This document shows, piece after piece, positions 25,528 to 33,868 of a stretch of DNA of 64,000 bases (positions within the stretch are counted from its first letter, which is position 1; every line of letters starts with the position of its first letter). Under the pieces are notes generated by a model, which worked only from the letters and a program-made list of their open reading frames with translations, searched no databases and had not been told where the DNA came from. The position numbers and the translations under genes are program-made. This DNA comes from Blastopirellula marina DSM 3645 (GTDB taxonomy: Bacteria > Planctomycetota > Planctomycetia > Pirellulales > Pirellulaceae): NCBI RefSeq assembly GCF_000153105.1, contig NZ_CH672376.1:673092-737091 (forward strand), read 5' to 3'.

Positions 25528-27312
25528 TCAAACCGCGTTAAGCTCCCCTTCAGCAAACACTGGCGCAAGATATGCCTCGACTTCACGTATCGCCTGAAAC
25601 ACTTTCCCGAACGGTCGATTCGAGTATTGATCGGAAAGCGAATCCGTCTTCACCGGCGAGCCGTGACAATCAAAAACGCCGGCGATCTCACCATTCGAGA
25701 AGCGCTTTACCAGGTCGGTCGCTGTCTTTCTCAGCTTCCCGAACGAGAGCTTGCGGATCTGCTGTTTGTCATCCTGGATGCGTTGGATGAGGCGATCGAA
25801 GTGATTGGGAATTAGCTGGTTGGCATTGTTACTTTTTGTCGGCCTGTCGATGGCGCTGCCGTTCTCGCTGACAACCAATCTTGCCGCCGGCGAAAAATCC
25901 GGAAAGCGTTGACGATGCTCCATCGCCCACTTGATCGCCTCGACGGTCTGCGGAAACAGGATGTGCTCTCCGTATACCCCGCTCTTCCGTCGAATCCGCT
26001 TGATAAACGAATCTTTGTCGGTCGTCGGAAAGTCAAGAATCTCCTGCTCTCGTTCGGTGTGCCCTTTGAATAGGTGAACCTCACCAACTAGGAGAGAGCC
26101 AATTTCTGCACGTCCAAAGCCGCAGTTCAACCCAAGTAGCAGAAGAATCCGATCGAAAGGCTTACCGTATCGCATCAACAGACGCAGCTCATCGAGTGAA
26201 AACGTGTCGACCTGCTCGATGCTCTTCTTCGCGAGATCGCTCGCCAGTCGCCGGATCTTGGTATCCATGTCACTGAAGGCAAACGGCTTGTTCCATTGGT
26301 ACTTACTCGACTTATCCAGCCATTTGAAAAATCGAACGAGCGTCCCCAAGTAATTGGAAGCCGACTTTGCCGTCATCGGCACGGTGGTGCCGGTCTTGAA
26401 CGGGCGACGTCGCCAATAGCCGACGAGCTCCCCCAGAGCGTCCGAATCGAGCCGAGAGAGAAACAGATCGGGATGGTGATTCTTGAGATTTTTGACCTGG
26501 CGAACCTGGGTCTTTCCCCAGGCCGAGATGTGGTCGGAATTGGGGTCGAAGTATTCCTTCTCCAAATATTTTTCGTAGGCGGTCAACGCCTGATAAAGGG
26601 TCGCCCCTAGCGTTCTCAGTGGAGCCGGACTGGGAACATTCCCGACACTTCGCGCCCTTTCCGTCGTCTCGGTCTCACGGACTTTCTGCTCGCGGGCTCG
26701 GCGTAGCACGGGATCACTTGGCTTGAGGACTCCCTCATACGGATCATGCTTCACGATGTCCGGCGTTGCAAGCAAGCCTGTTTCCCCGCGGAGGTCGATG
26801 CCAAGGCCGGCGAGACGCTCTTTCGTTTCCTCTGCGGCTTGAAGAACCTCGATGTCGGGCGTTTTGATAATCATGTCGCGCGGCACCCCAGGAATGGCCT
26901 CGAACATCTCAAGCGCGGCTTGCCCCACGTCGAATGCGTATTGATCCTCGGGAAGGAACAAGACCACCGGATACTTGGCCTGCATCCGCTGGATGCGGCC
27001 CGCGTAGTTATATTGCAACTCGTCGGCCCCACGGCGAACAGGCACATTGGGAATACCTTTCGCGATTCGCTTGGCGATCATCAGCAGATGATCGGTCCAG
27101 AGGGGCCGAGGCTCATCACACGACTCGCAGAACCGGTCCCACAACTCCTTCAGCTTCCGTTCTCGATGCTCGGCTTCCTTGCGATCAGTGCCGAGCAGGA
27201 ACTTGTGTTGTTGCAATTTGCCGGATTGCGTTCGCTCCCAGCCCAGCTGGCGAGAGTAGTACCCGCGGGCATCCGGCTTCCAGGTTCGCCGTGATCGCGT
27301 CGCCATTTGCAC
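25528..27312 (-). CDS. tyrosine-recombinase-like integrase of the ssrA island
   Basis: A 594-residue protein whose C-terminal half looks like a phage-type integrase catalytic domain: DRILLLLGLNCGFGRAEIGSLLVGEVHL (box I Arg-Glu region), LSFGKLRKTATDLVKRF and HGSPVKTDSLSDQYSNRPFGKVFQAI (His and candidate Tyr nucleophile). The catalytic Arg spacing departs from the usual HxxR (here LRKT), so it is a divergent member. The N-terminal part (ARGYYSRQLGWERT, KFLLGTDRKEAEHRERKL) resembles an arm-binding region, and the middle TALTAYEKYLEKEYFD..SAWGKTQVRQVKNLK a core-binding domain. It starts 174 bp from the 3' end of ssrA, the classic position of an integrase that targets tmRNA genes. Confidence 0.78.
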   Translation of the reverse strand: MQMATRSRRTWKPDARGYYSRQLGWERTQSGKLQQHKFLLGTDRKEAEHRERKLKELWDRFCESCDEPRPLWTDHLLMIAKRIAKGIPNVPVRRGADELQYNYAGRIQRMQAKYPVVLFLPEDQYAFDVGQAALEMFEAIPGVPRDMIIKTPDIEVLQAAEETKERLAGLGIDLRGETGLLATPDIVKHDPYEGVLKPSDPVLRRAREQKVRETETTERARSVGNVPSPAPLRTLGATLYQALTAYEKYLEKEYFDPNSDHISAWGKTQVRQVKNLKNHHPDLFLSRLDSDALGELVGYWRRRPFKTGTTVPMTAKSASNYLGTLVRFFKWLDKSSKYQWNKPFAFSDMDTKIRRLASDLAKKSIEQVDTFSLDELRLLMRYGKPFDRILLLLGLNCGFGRAEIGSLLVGEVHLFKGHTEREQEILDFPTTDKDSFIKRIRRKSGVYGEHILFPQTVEAIKWAMEHRQRFPDFSPAARLVVSENGSAIDRPTKSNNANQLIPNHFDRLIQRIQDDKQQIRKLSFGKLRKTATDLVKRFSNGEIAGVFDCHGSPVKTDSLSDQYSNRPFGKVFQAIREVEAYLAPVFAEGELNAV

Positions 27313-27442
27313 ACCAGAAATCGGGGCTCTTATCGGAACATCTGTGCCGAAATCTGGCCGTTATAAGAACATTTATCGGAAATCGGAGAGGTTTCCGGCG
27401 TCCCCGGCGTCATGAACGGGGGCGAAAATCACGTGATTTCCC

Positions 27443-27480
27443 ATAAAAATAGCCGCTTTGCTCGGAAAAGCAAGCGGCTT
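27443..27480 (-). terminator. rho-independent terminator of ssrA
   Basis: On the minus strand, AGCCGCTTGCT, a loop of about six bases and AGCAAAGCGGCT form a stable stem with one bulge, followed by ATTTTTAT. It lies just after the tmRNA 3' end. Confidence 0.8.
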
Positions 27481-27485
27481 CGAAG

Positions 27486-27851
27486 TGGAGGCGGCGGGAT
27501 TTGAACCCGCGTCCCGCGACATTTTCATGCAAGCATCTACGTGTGTAGTCGATTATTTGATTTTTGCAGGCGACGTCTCCAATCGACGAGATACGCCGCC
27601 CACTAGCAAGGAACTTGATTTAGTCTTCAGCGTGCTTTGCGTGACTGAAGACGAGTCGGAATTGGCGACCGGTTTTCAGATCTCTCCGACAAAGACCTTC
27701 AACCGGCAAGCTAACCTATTTAACTAGGCAGCAAGGACGAGAGTATTATTCTCGGCAATTATAGTTGTAGTCAGCTTTTAACGAGGCCCACTGACCAACC
27801 TCGACACGCCACTTACACTTCAGGCTATCCGGTCGATTCCAATTCGCCCCC
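27486..27851 (-). ncRNA. ssrA: transfer-messenger RNA (tmRNA)
   Basis: The 5' end GGGGGCGAATTGGAATCGAC and 3' end GGGTTCAAATCCCGCCGCCTCCA give a tRNA-like domain with acceptor stem GGGGGCG/CGCCTCC (one G-U pair), discriminator A and a T-arm GCGGG-TTCAAAT-CCCGC. The terminal CCA is not encoded. The mRNA-like part (27756-27724) starts with resume codon GCC and reads AENNTLVLAA followed by TAG, a typical hydrophobic tag ending LAA. About 366 nt, normal for bacteria. Its product rescues stalled ribosomes together with SmpB. The 3' end is a frequent attachment site for islands, which fits the integrase next to it. Confidence 0.95.
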
Positions 27852-28061
27852 CAAAGTGCACTGGTCGCCGCCGCACGATCAGCGACAGCTTCCTGATATT
27901 CGACATTCGGCCCGGTTAACTTGAACCGAGCCAGCCTGACGAACCTCCTTATTCTACGTCACTCACGGCAGAAATGTTCCGCCCAAATGCCGTAAAGTGT
28001 TATGATAACTCGCTTTCAACCCCAAAGAAAGCGGCCCCGCCGCCAAGACAGTTCGCTGCTC

Positions 28062-29039
28062 ATGCAAAAAACGTTGTTTGACCTCGACGCGAGGCCTCGC
28101 GAGAGCTTCTATTTCGACCGCGGGCTCTTTCTTTTGCCGGGGCATCTGGGGGTCGATGTCCGCCGCCGGCAGCAGTTTGGCTTCATTTCGCATGCGCATA
28201 TGGATCATGCGGCGCGGCACGAAACGATCCTTTGCACGCCGGAGACCGCCGCGCTGGTCCGGCATCGTATTGGCGAAACCCAGTATCGTGAGATGCCGCT
28301 GGGCGAGCCGATTGAGTTTCGCCAATCCCGGCTCACCACCGTTTCGGCCGGGCACGTCCTCGGCTCGGCGATGCTGCTGGCCGAACAGGACGAAGGGTCG
28401 ATGCTCTACACCGGCGACTATCGACTGGGCGAGTCGTACACCGCCGGCCAGGCCGAGCTCCCCCATGCCGACGTGCTGGTGATGGAGTGCACCTTTGGCG
28501 ACCCCTTTTACAGGCTCCCGCCGCGGGCCGAAACGATCGCCAAGTTTCTCGATCAGGTCGATCAGGCGTTTCGAATCGGAGCGACGCCGATCGTCCACGC
28601 CTATGTGCTGGGGAAGGCGCAGGAAGTGACCAAGATCCTGACGCACCACGGCATTCGCGTACAGCAACAGCAAGACGTCTTCGCGATCAGTCAAATCTAC
28701 GAAGCGTGCGGCTGCGATCTGGGCGCGTACGAACTTTACGATGGCCGGCCAAAACAGCGGCATGTGGTTGTCTCTCCCCCTCGTTCGCAGCGCGGAAGCG
28801 ACGTGCATGGAGTCGTCCTGGCCCAACATTTCGCGATGACCGGCTGGGGATGGAATCCGCAGCTCGCGGCTCGCTACCGCTGCGATCATGTCGTGCCGCT
28901 CTCCGACCACGCCGACTATGGCGAACTGCTAGAAACCATCGAGCAAGTCGCGCCGCAGCGAATCTACTGCACGCATGGCCCCAAACGGTTTGTCGACGAT
29001 CTCCGCGGGCGCGGTCACCAGGCCTACTGGCTCGGCTAA
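28062..29039 (+). CDS. MBL-fold exonuclease / RNA-processing-type metallohydrolase
   Basis: A 325-residue metallo-beta-lactamase-fold protein of the YSH1/CPSF-like exonuclease group. Metal ligands are visible in GFISHAHMDHAARH (HxHxDH), AGHVLGSAML (third His), YTGDYRLGES (Asp) and PLSDHADYGEL (His); a final His is in YCTHGPKRF. The beta-CASP part looks short, with HAYVLGKAQEV in the middle. I chose ATG 28062 (MQKTLFDLDARPRESFYFDRG) because the 20 upstream residues are Arg-rich and unlike the family. It should process nucleic acids in the cytoplasm; in planctomycetes and others these genes often sit near a DNA ligase, but none is seen here. Confidence 0.85.
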   Translation: MQKTLFDLDARPRESFYFDRGLFLLPGHLGVDVRRRQQFGFISHAHMDHAARHETILCTPETAALVRHRIGETQYREMPLGEPIEFRQSRLTTVSAGHVLGSAMLLAEQDEGSMLYTGDYRLGESYTAGQAELPHADVLVMECTFGDPFYRLPPRAETIAKFLDQVDQAFRIGATPIVHAYVLGKAQEVTKILTHHGIRVQQQQDVFAISQIYEACGCDLGAYELYDGRPKQRHVVVSPPRSQRGSDVHGVVLAQHFAMTGWGWNPQLAARYRCDHVVPLSDHADYGELLETIEQVAPQRIYCTHGPKRFVDDLRGRGHQAYWLG

Positions 29040-29177
29040 TCGTCGAGCGGAACCTGGGACCGGACCGCCCCGTTTTTTTTATCGCCCAGGGCGGCCGCGA
29101 TTCCAAAGGACGAATATCCCGTTGGTGATTCGATATTCACCCTGCCTTCGACATTCGGATTTCGAACTTTGTGACTG

Positions 29178-29214
29178 GTTTCACAATGTGGACTGGACTG
29201 CTTCGTTTTTTTTC
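29178..29214 (+). repeat. 37-bp direct repeat, copy 1
   Basis: Begins GTTTCACAATGTGGACTGG and ends in CTGCTTCG, eight T and C. Identical to 29463-29499, 285 bp downstream. The T-run after a short GC stretch could serve in termination, but there is no stem. Confidence 0.9.
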
Positions 29215-29248
29215 GTAGCCCGAATCAGCCAAAAATCGTCACACCAAC

Positions 29249-29333
29249 CAGAGTCGCAGGCCGATGGAATGCGGCTGGCCACTTCAATCCCAGTTAGGTT
29301 CGCCGACCGCATTCCATCGGCTTGCGCCTCTGG
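29249..29333. repeat. extended inverted repeat
   Basis: Perfect 14-bp arms CCGATGGAATGCGG (29261-29274) and CCGCATTCCATCGG (29307-29320), with flanking imperfect pairing (CCAGAGTCGCAGG against CTTGCGCCTCTGG) extending the arms to about 27 bp. Could form a large cruciform or RNA hairpin between the convergent genes. Confidence 0.8.
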
Positions 29334-29462
29334 CTAGTGTTCGAGTGGTTCGAAAAGGAGCAACTTCAAAAAACGCGATCCACGGAAAACGGTCTCTATC
29401 TCGCATGACGAAACCTGGGAACGCCTTAGCGTGCTTCGTGCTTGATGCCATCTTCGTGATTA

Positions 29463-29499
29463 GTTTCACAATGTGGACTGGACTGCTTCGTTTTTTTTC
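29463..29499 (+). repeat. 37-bp direct repeat, copy 2
   Basis: Identical to 29178-29214. Confidence 0.9.
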
Positions 29500-29881
29500 A
29501 GACCAGTGGATCGAACGCGCCTGCATCGTCCTGCATGAGACATTCGTCCTTAGAAATTAGTCATTTATTCTCTCCTGGGAACAGAAGGGAAACAGCTGCC
29601 CAAGAGGCGTCCAGCGGTCGGCTCGAGTTGGGCGCCGAAAATTGCCATCGCGCAGCAACACAACCTCGAATCAGCCTTCTCGGCCGCCGAGAAATCTTGG
29701 TTTGGAATTTCCTGGGCAATGGACCCCGGATTTGTGCGCTTTGTCAAGCGACAAAGTTTGCTGCTGCTTCCGGTTGGCGCATCCTACGGAAATTTGACCA
29801 ACGGATTGGGCCCTATGTGCGCCTGTCACTCACGCACAAGCCTTGCCACGCGAGGCCCCGTGGCAAGGGCGACCATGCTTC

Positions 29882-30370
29882 CTAGTGTTCGTGCCCGTGC
29901 GCTTCCTCTTTAAAGTCCCCGGCGTACGGCGTGCCGTCGACTTCGCCGCTAATGGTGCCGGAGAATTCGCGGACGATTCCTAGATTGTCGTGCTTGCCGA
30001 CGAAGCGTGAGCTGGCGGCGGCGGTTTCGCCAGCGAGCGGAGCGGCTTGCAGATCGACCTGAAAAGAGGGCTCATTGATGTTCAGCAACAGCGTCTCGGC
30101 GGCGATCGGTTCCGGCGTTTTGGCATCCCCACCCAAGATGAATACCGCTGACTCTTTGGCGTCGTGATCGACGGTGAACTCGACGTGGTATTTACCGCCG
30201 CCCCAATCGGTGACGACGCCGCCGTTGGGTCCGTCGCTATGGCTATGACCATGATCCTCGTCGTCGCTGCTGGCGGCGGGACTAGAAGGTGCGGTAGCGG
30301 CGTCGTTTTTGCAGCCGATAACACCGACCCATAAACTTGCCAAGACGAAAAATGTTGCGTAACGAATCAT
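29882..30370 (-). CDS. histidine-rich lipoprotein of a metal efflux operon
   Basis: A 162-residue secreted lipoprotein: signal sequence MIRYATFFVLASLWVGVIGC with a lipobox-like VIGC, then a flexible stretch with DEDHGHSHSD, and a C-terminal HGHEH. The middle looks like a beta-sandwich (GGKYHVEFTVDHDAKESAVFIL). The His clusters at both ends are plausible metal-binding sites. ATG 30370 is chosen over 30397 because it starts the signal peptide. It is the last gene of the RND efflux unit, 52 bp after the pump gene. The likely role is periplasmic metal capture or sensing; the metal cannot be read from sequence. Confidence 0.8.
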   Translation of the reverse strand: MIRYATFFVLASLWVGVIGCKNDAATAPSSPAASSDDEDHGHSHSDGPNGGVVTDWGGGKYHVEFTVDHDAKESAVFILGGDAKTPEPIAAETLLLNINEPSFQVDLQAAPLAGETAAASSRFVGKHDNLGIVREFSGTISGEVDGTPYAGDFKEEAHGHEH

Positions 30371-30421
30371 GTGCAAACTCCCTTTGTAAAAAAACATCTC
30401 TGGGCGACGCCGACCGCGGCG

Positions 30422-33400
30422 TCACTGCAGCAGCTCCTCTTCGTCATGCTCTCCTTGAGCGAGACGAATCGCATCCCGGCCGCTGAACTTCCAGAACAGA
30501 CCGGGATGAATCAAAAATTCGCAGAATGTAGAAGTAATCAACCCGCCCATGATCACCGTGGCGACAGGATACAGGATTTCTAGTCCCGGCTTTTGCCCTC
30601 CCGCAACGATCGGCAATAGTCCCATGCCGGCGGTAAGCGCCGTCATCAGCACCGGGGCCAGGCGTTCTAAACTGCCGCGCATGATCATGGCTGCCGAGAA
30701 CTGCTCTCCCTCTTGCTCCATCAAGTGAAAATAGTGCGTCACCAGCAAGATGCCGTTACGAACCGCAATTCCGCCCAGCGAGACGAAACCGACCAAGCTG
30801 GCCACGGTCAGCGTTTGCTCGGTAATGACCAGCGCCGCGACGCCGCCGATAAAAGCGGTTGGAATCGCATTCAAGATCTGCAGCACGATCCGGACCGACG
30901 AATGCAGCATCAGCAGCACGACAAAGACGCCGACCAACGAGACGATGGCCATCAGACCGATCATCAGCGTCGCTGAGCGCTGACTTTCAAACTGCCCGCC
31001 ATATTCGACATAATACCCTTCTGGGAGACGGATGCGGCTTTGCACGCGATGTTCGATATCCGCGACCACGCTCCCCAGGTCACGTCCTTGCGTATTGCAA
31101 CGGACGACCATCCGGCGACGGACGTTTTCTCGCATCAGCTGATTGGGCCCCGTCTTGCCGGTCGTGAAATCGGCGACCTCGGCCAGCTTGATCTGCCCGT
31201 CGCCGTTGGGAAGATCGATGCGCAGATTCTGTAAGCTGAAATAGTCGGTCCGCTCCTCCTTTCGTAGGCGGACGACCAGATCAAAACGCCGCGAACCTTC
31301 CAGCACTTGGGAAACGGTTTCTCCTTGCAGAGCGGTTTGGACGAAATCGGCCACTTCCTGCCGGTCGAGACCATAGAGCGCCAACGCATCCGGCCGCAGC
31401 ACAATATGCAGTTCGTCGACAAAAACTTGCGATTCGATCACCGGCGTCGTGATGCCGGGCACGTCGCTGATCTCTCCCTTCACTTGTCGAGCTAATCGCT
31501 GCAAAACGTTCAGGTCATCACCGTAAATCTTGATCGCGACATGCGCATAAACGCCGGAGAGCATGTGACTGATCAAGTGTGCGAGCGGCTGATCGATTTC
31601 GACCTCCACGCCTGGCAACTCTTTCTTCAAATCCTCCAGCAACCGCTCGATCGATTCATCGCGAGAATGCTCGACCTCGGGATTCATGCTCAGGATGTAC
31701 TCGCTCATGTTGACCGGTTGGGCGTGCTCGTCCAGTTCGGCGCGGCCCGTACGACGGACGAAGTGCCGCAGTTCGCCATGGGGATTTGCGTCTGACAACA
31801 GCAGCGGCGCCAGCTTTTGATCGACGATCGCCGCGGCGTCGCTCGAAGCTTGTAGGGACGAGCCTGCTGGCAGGGACAAGTTGACCTGCACGCTCCCTTC
31901 GTCAAATTGGGGCAAGAAGTCGGCGCCGATTTGCGTCAGCAGCCAACCGCTTACCGCTACCAATATCCAGGTCGTGATTAGCAGCGGCGTCGCGAGTCGC
32001 AGACTTGCGTGGATCAGAAAACTGGCCCCATGTTTTAAGGATCGCAGCATCCAACCGTCCTCATGCGCGTGGGTCGCCTTCGACTGCGGCAACAGATAGT
32101 AAGAGAGGACCGGCGTCACCGTCAGCGAGACGACCAGCGACGACAAAATCGAGACGATGTAAGCAATCCCTAACGGCGTAAACAAGCGGCCTTCGACGCC
32201 TGACATGGCGAACAGCGGCATGAAGACGAGAATCACGACCGCCGTACCAAAGACGATGGCGCTGCGAATTTCGCGGCTTGCCTGATAAACGACTTGCAGC
32301 GCCGGCCGCGGCGACGTGAGTGCGGCGTTCTCTTTCAATCGGCGATAGATGTTCTCGACGTCGACGATCGCATCATCGACCAGCTCACCCATCGCAACCG
32401 CCAGACCGCCGAGGGTCATGACGTTGATCGAAAGCTCTTGCCCTGTCAGCAAGCTGATGGCGCGAAAGACCAAGATCGTCGTCGCCAGCGACAGCGGAAT
32501 CGCCGTCAACGTGATGAACGTGGTGCGAAAATTCAATAGAAATAACGCCAGCACGATCACGACCAAAACCGCCCCGATGACGAGCGCTTCACCGACATAG
32601 TAAATGCCGCGATCGATAAAGTTCTTCAATTGAAACAGGTCGCGATTGATCAAAATATCTGCGGGGAAGGATGCTTCCACGTCGGCCAGCGCCGCGTGGA
32701 TGTTATCGGTCAAGCCGCGCGTGTCGACGTGCGGCTGCTTGACCAGCGTGATGACGATGCCGCCGTGCCCGTCGATGCTGGCGTCACCCCGTTTGGCGGG
32801 CGCACCTTCTCCCACTTCGGCGACTTGCGCTAGCAATACCGGTCGCTGACCGCTGGCGTCAACCGAGATCTTCCGCAAGTCAGCCAACACTTGCGGCGGC
32901 TCTGGTCCTAACCGGCCGATCACGCGAATCGGACGCTCTTGTTGTCCTTCCAGCGTATAGCCGCCGCTGGCGTTTAAGTTGTTACGACGGACCGCATCTT
33001 CCACTTGCTTCAAGCTGACGCCGAAATCGAGCAGCGCCGTCGGATCGACTGCGACCTGATATTGCTTTTTCTCGCCTCCCAGTACGATTACTTCGGCGAT
33101 GCCTGATATTTGCAATAGCCGCGGCCGCACGACCCAATCGGCGATGGTTCGCAATTGCATCGCTTGTTCAAAGTCGGAAAGGAACGGAACGTTATACGTC
33201 TCTCCCGCGACGACAACCCGAAAGCGGCGCGTCGTTTCTTCGCCCAGGACGTTCGAGGCAATATCGACCTCTCCCCAAGAGTCGATCGGCAACTCTTCCC
33301 AGTTCTGGGGTTGGCGGCGATCGACGGGGCGCCAAGCTTTCAGTCGCCCACTGGGGAGCAATTCGGCGAGTAACTTTGTCTCGCCGAGCGGGGCCAATTT

Positions 33401-33859
33401 ACCGCCGCTGGGTCCCACTTGACGATGCACGCCGACATGCATGATTTGCCCCATGATCGATGTGGGCGGAGCGAGCAACGGTTGAATACCCTGCGGCATG
33501 ACGCCGGCGACCATCGCCAGGCGTTCCTGAACAACCTGGCGAGCCGCACGGATCTCGGTATCCCACGCGAATTCGATGTAGATGACGACCAGTCCCGTAC
33601 TCGACTGGCTGCGCACCGAGACGACGCCGTTAGCGCCGAGCACGGCTTGCTCGATCGGTTGCGTCACGAGCGTTTCCACTTCTTCCGGAGAGAGGCCGGG
33701 ACACTCGGTCAAAATCACCACACGCGGGCGATCCAGATCGGGGAATACGTCGATCGGCATCGTCGTCGCCAAATAGCCGCCATAGATCATGACGGCGATC
33801 GACAGCACCAAGATAAGCGGCCGATGCCGCAGCGAAAATCGAATGACTGCGTCTAACAT
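30422..33859 (-). CDS. heavy-metal efflux RND pump (CusA/CzcA family)
   Basis: A 1,145-residue inner-membrane proton-driven pump of the HME-RND type. N-terminal helix (RHRPLILVLSIAVMIYGGYLA), then VFPDLDRPRVVI and GLSPEEVETLVTQPIE, the classic CzcA start. The TM4 motif is GELVDDAIVDVENIYRR, with two acidic residues for proton relay. The conserved central DLFQLKNFID and late IVSLVGVFVVLLML and GIAVRNGILLVTHY follow. It is about 100 residues longer than CusA because of extra sequence around 145-230 (GETKLLAELLPSGRLKAWRP) in the porter domain. The ATG follows the adaptor's stop by 9 bp, so the two are one operon. No outer-membrane TolC-type partner gene is present in the window. Confidence 0.92.
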   Translation of the reverse strand: MLDAVIRFSLRHRPLILVLSIAVMIYGGYLATTMPIDVFPDLDRPRVVILTECPGLSPEEVETLVTQPIEQAVLGANGVVSVRSQSSTGLVVIYIEFAWDTEIRAARQVVQERLAMVAGVMPQGIQPLLAPPTSIMGQIMHVGVHRQVGPSGGKLAPLGETKLLAELLPSGRLKAWRPVDRRQPQNWEELPIDSWGEVDIASNVLGEETTRRFRVVVAGETYNVPFLSDFEQAMQLRTIADWVVRPRLLQISGIAEVIVLGGEKKQYQVAVDPTALLDFGVSLKQVEDAVRRNNLNASGGYTLEGQQERPIRVIGRLGPEPPQVLADLRKISVDASGQRPVLLAQVAEVGEGAPAKRGDASIDGHGGIVITLVKQPHVDTRGLTDNIHAALADVEASFPADILINRDLFQLKNFIDRGIYYVGEALVIGAVLVVIVLALFLLNFRTTFITLTAIPLSLATTILVFRAISLLTGQELSINVMTLGGLAVAMGELVDDAIVDVENIYRRLKENAALTSPRPALQVVYQASREIRSAIVFGTAVVILVFMPLFAMSGVEGRLFTPLGIAYIVSILSSLVVSLTVTPVLSYYLLPQSKATHAHEDGWMLRSLKHGASFLIHASLRLATPLLITTWILVAVSGWLLTQIGADFLPQFDEGSVQVNLSLPAGSSLQASSDAAAIVDQKLAPLLLSDANPHGELRHFVRRTGRAELDEHAQPVNMSEYILSMNPEVEHSRDESIERLLEDLKKELPGVEVEIDQPLAHLISHMLSGVYAHVAIKIYGDDLNVLQRLARQVKGEISDVPGITTPVIESQVFVDELHIVLRPDALALYGLDRQEVADFVQTALQGETVSQVLEGSRRFDLVVRLRKEERTDYFSLQNLRIDLPNGDGQIKLAEVADFTTGKTGPNQLMRENVRRRMVVRCNTQGRDLGSVVADIEHRVQSRIRLPEGYYVEYGGQFESQRSATLMIGLMAIVSLVGVFVVLLMLHSSVRIVLQILNAIPTAFIGGVAALVITEQTLTVASLVGFVSLGGIAVRNGILLVTHYFHLMEQEGEQFSAAMIMRGSLERLAPVLMTALTAGMGLLPIVAGGQKPGLEILYPVATVIMGGLITSTFCEFLIHPGLFWKFSGRDAIRLAQGEHDEEELLQ

Positions 33860-33868
33860 AGCGGCTCC

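Larger units (their letters stand above)
29040..29881. other. 840-bp intergenic region with repeats
   Basis: No convincing gene. It contains a 37-bp perfect direct repeat pair and an extended inverted repeat (separate entries). The phrases resemble dispersed intergenic repeats found in planctomycete genomes. The MBL gene ends at its left and the efflux operon ends at its right (convergent). Confidence 0.6.

Noticed and set aside
1-27000. left attachment site as a copy of the ssrA 3' end
   Set aside because: I looked for TTGAACCCGCGTCCCGC-like sequence left of the integrase and found none; it probably lies outside the window.
26296-27446. several plus-strand frames of 100-180 aa
   Set aside because: They are shadows of the integrase coding strand, without family features.
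27458-27727. 89-aa plus-strand open frame
   Set aside because: It lies entirely over the ssrA terminator and tmRNA gene on the opposite strand.
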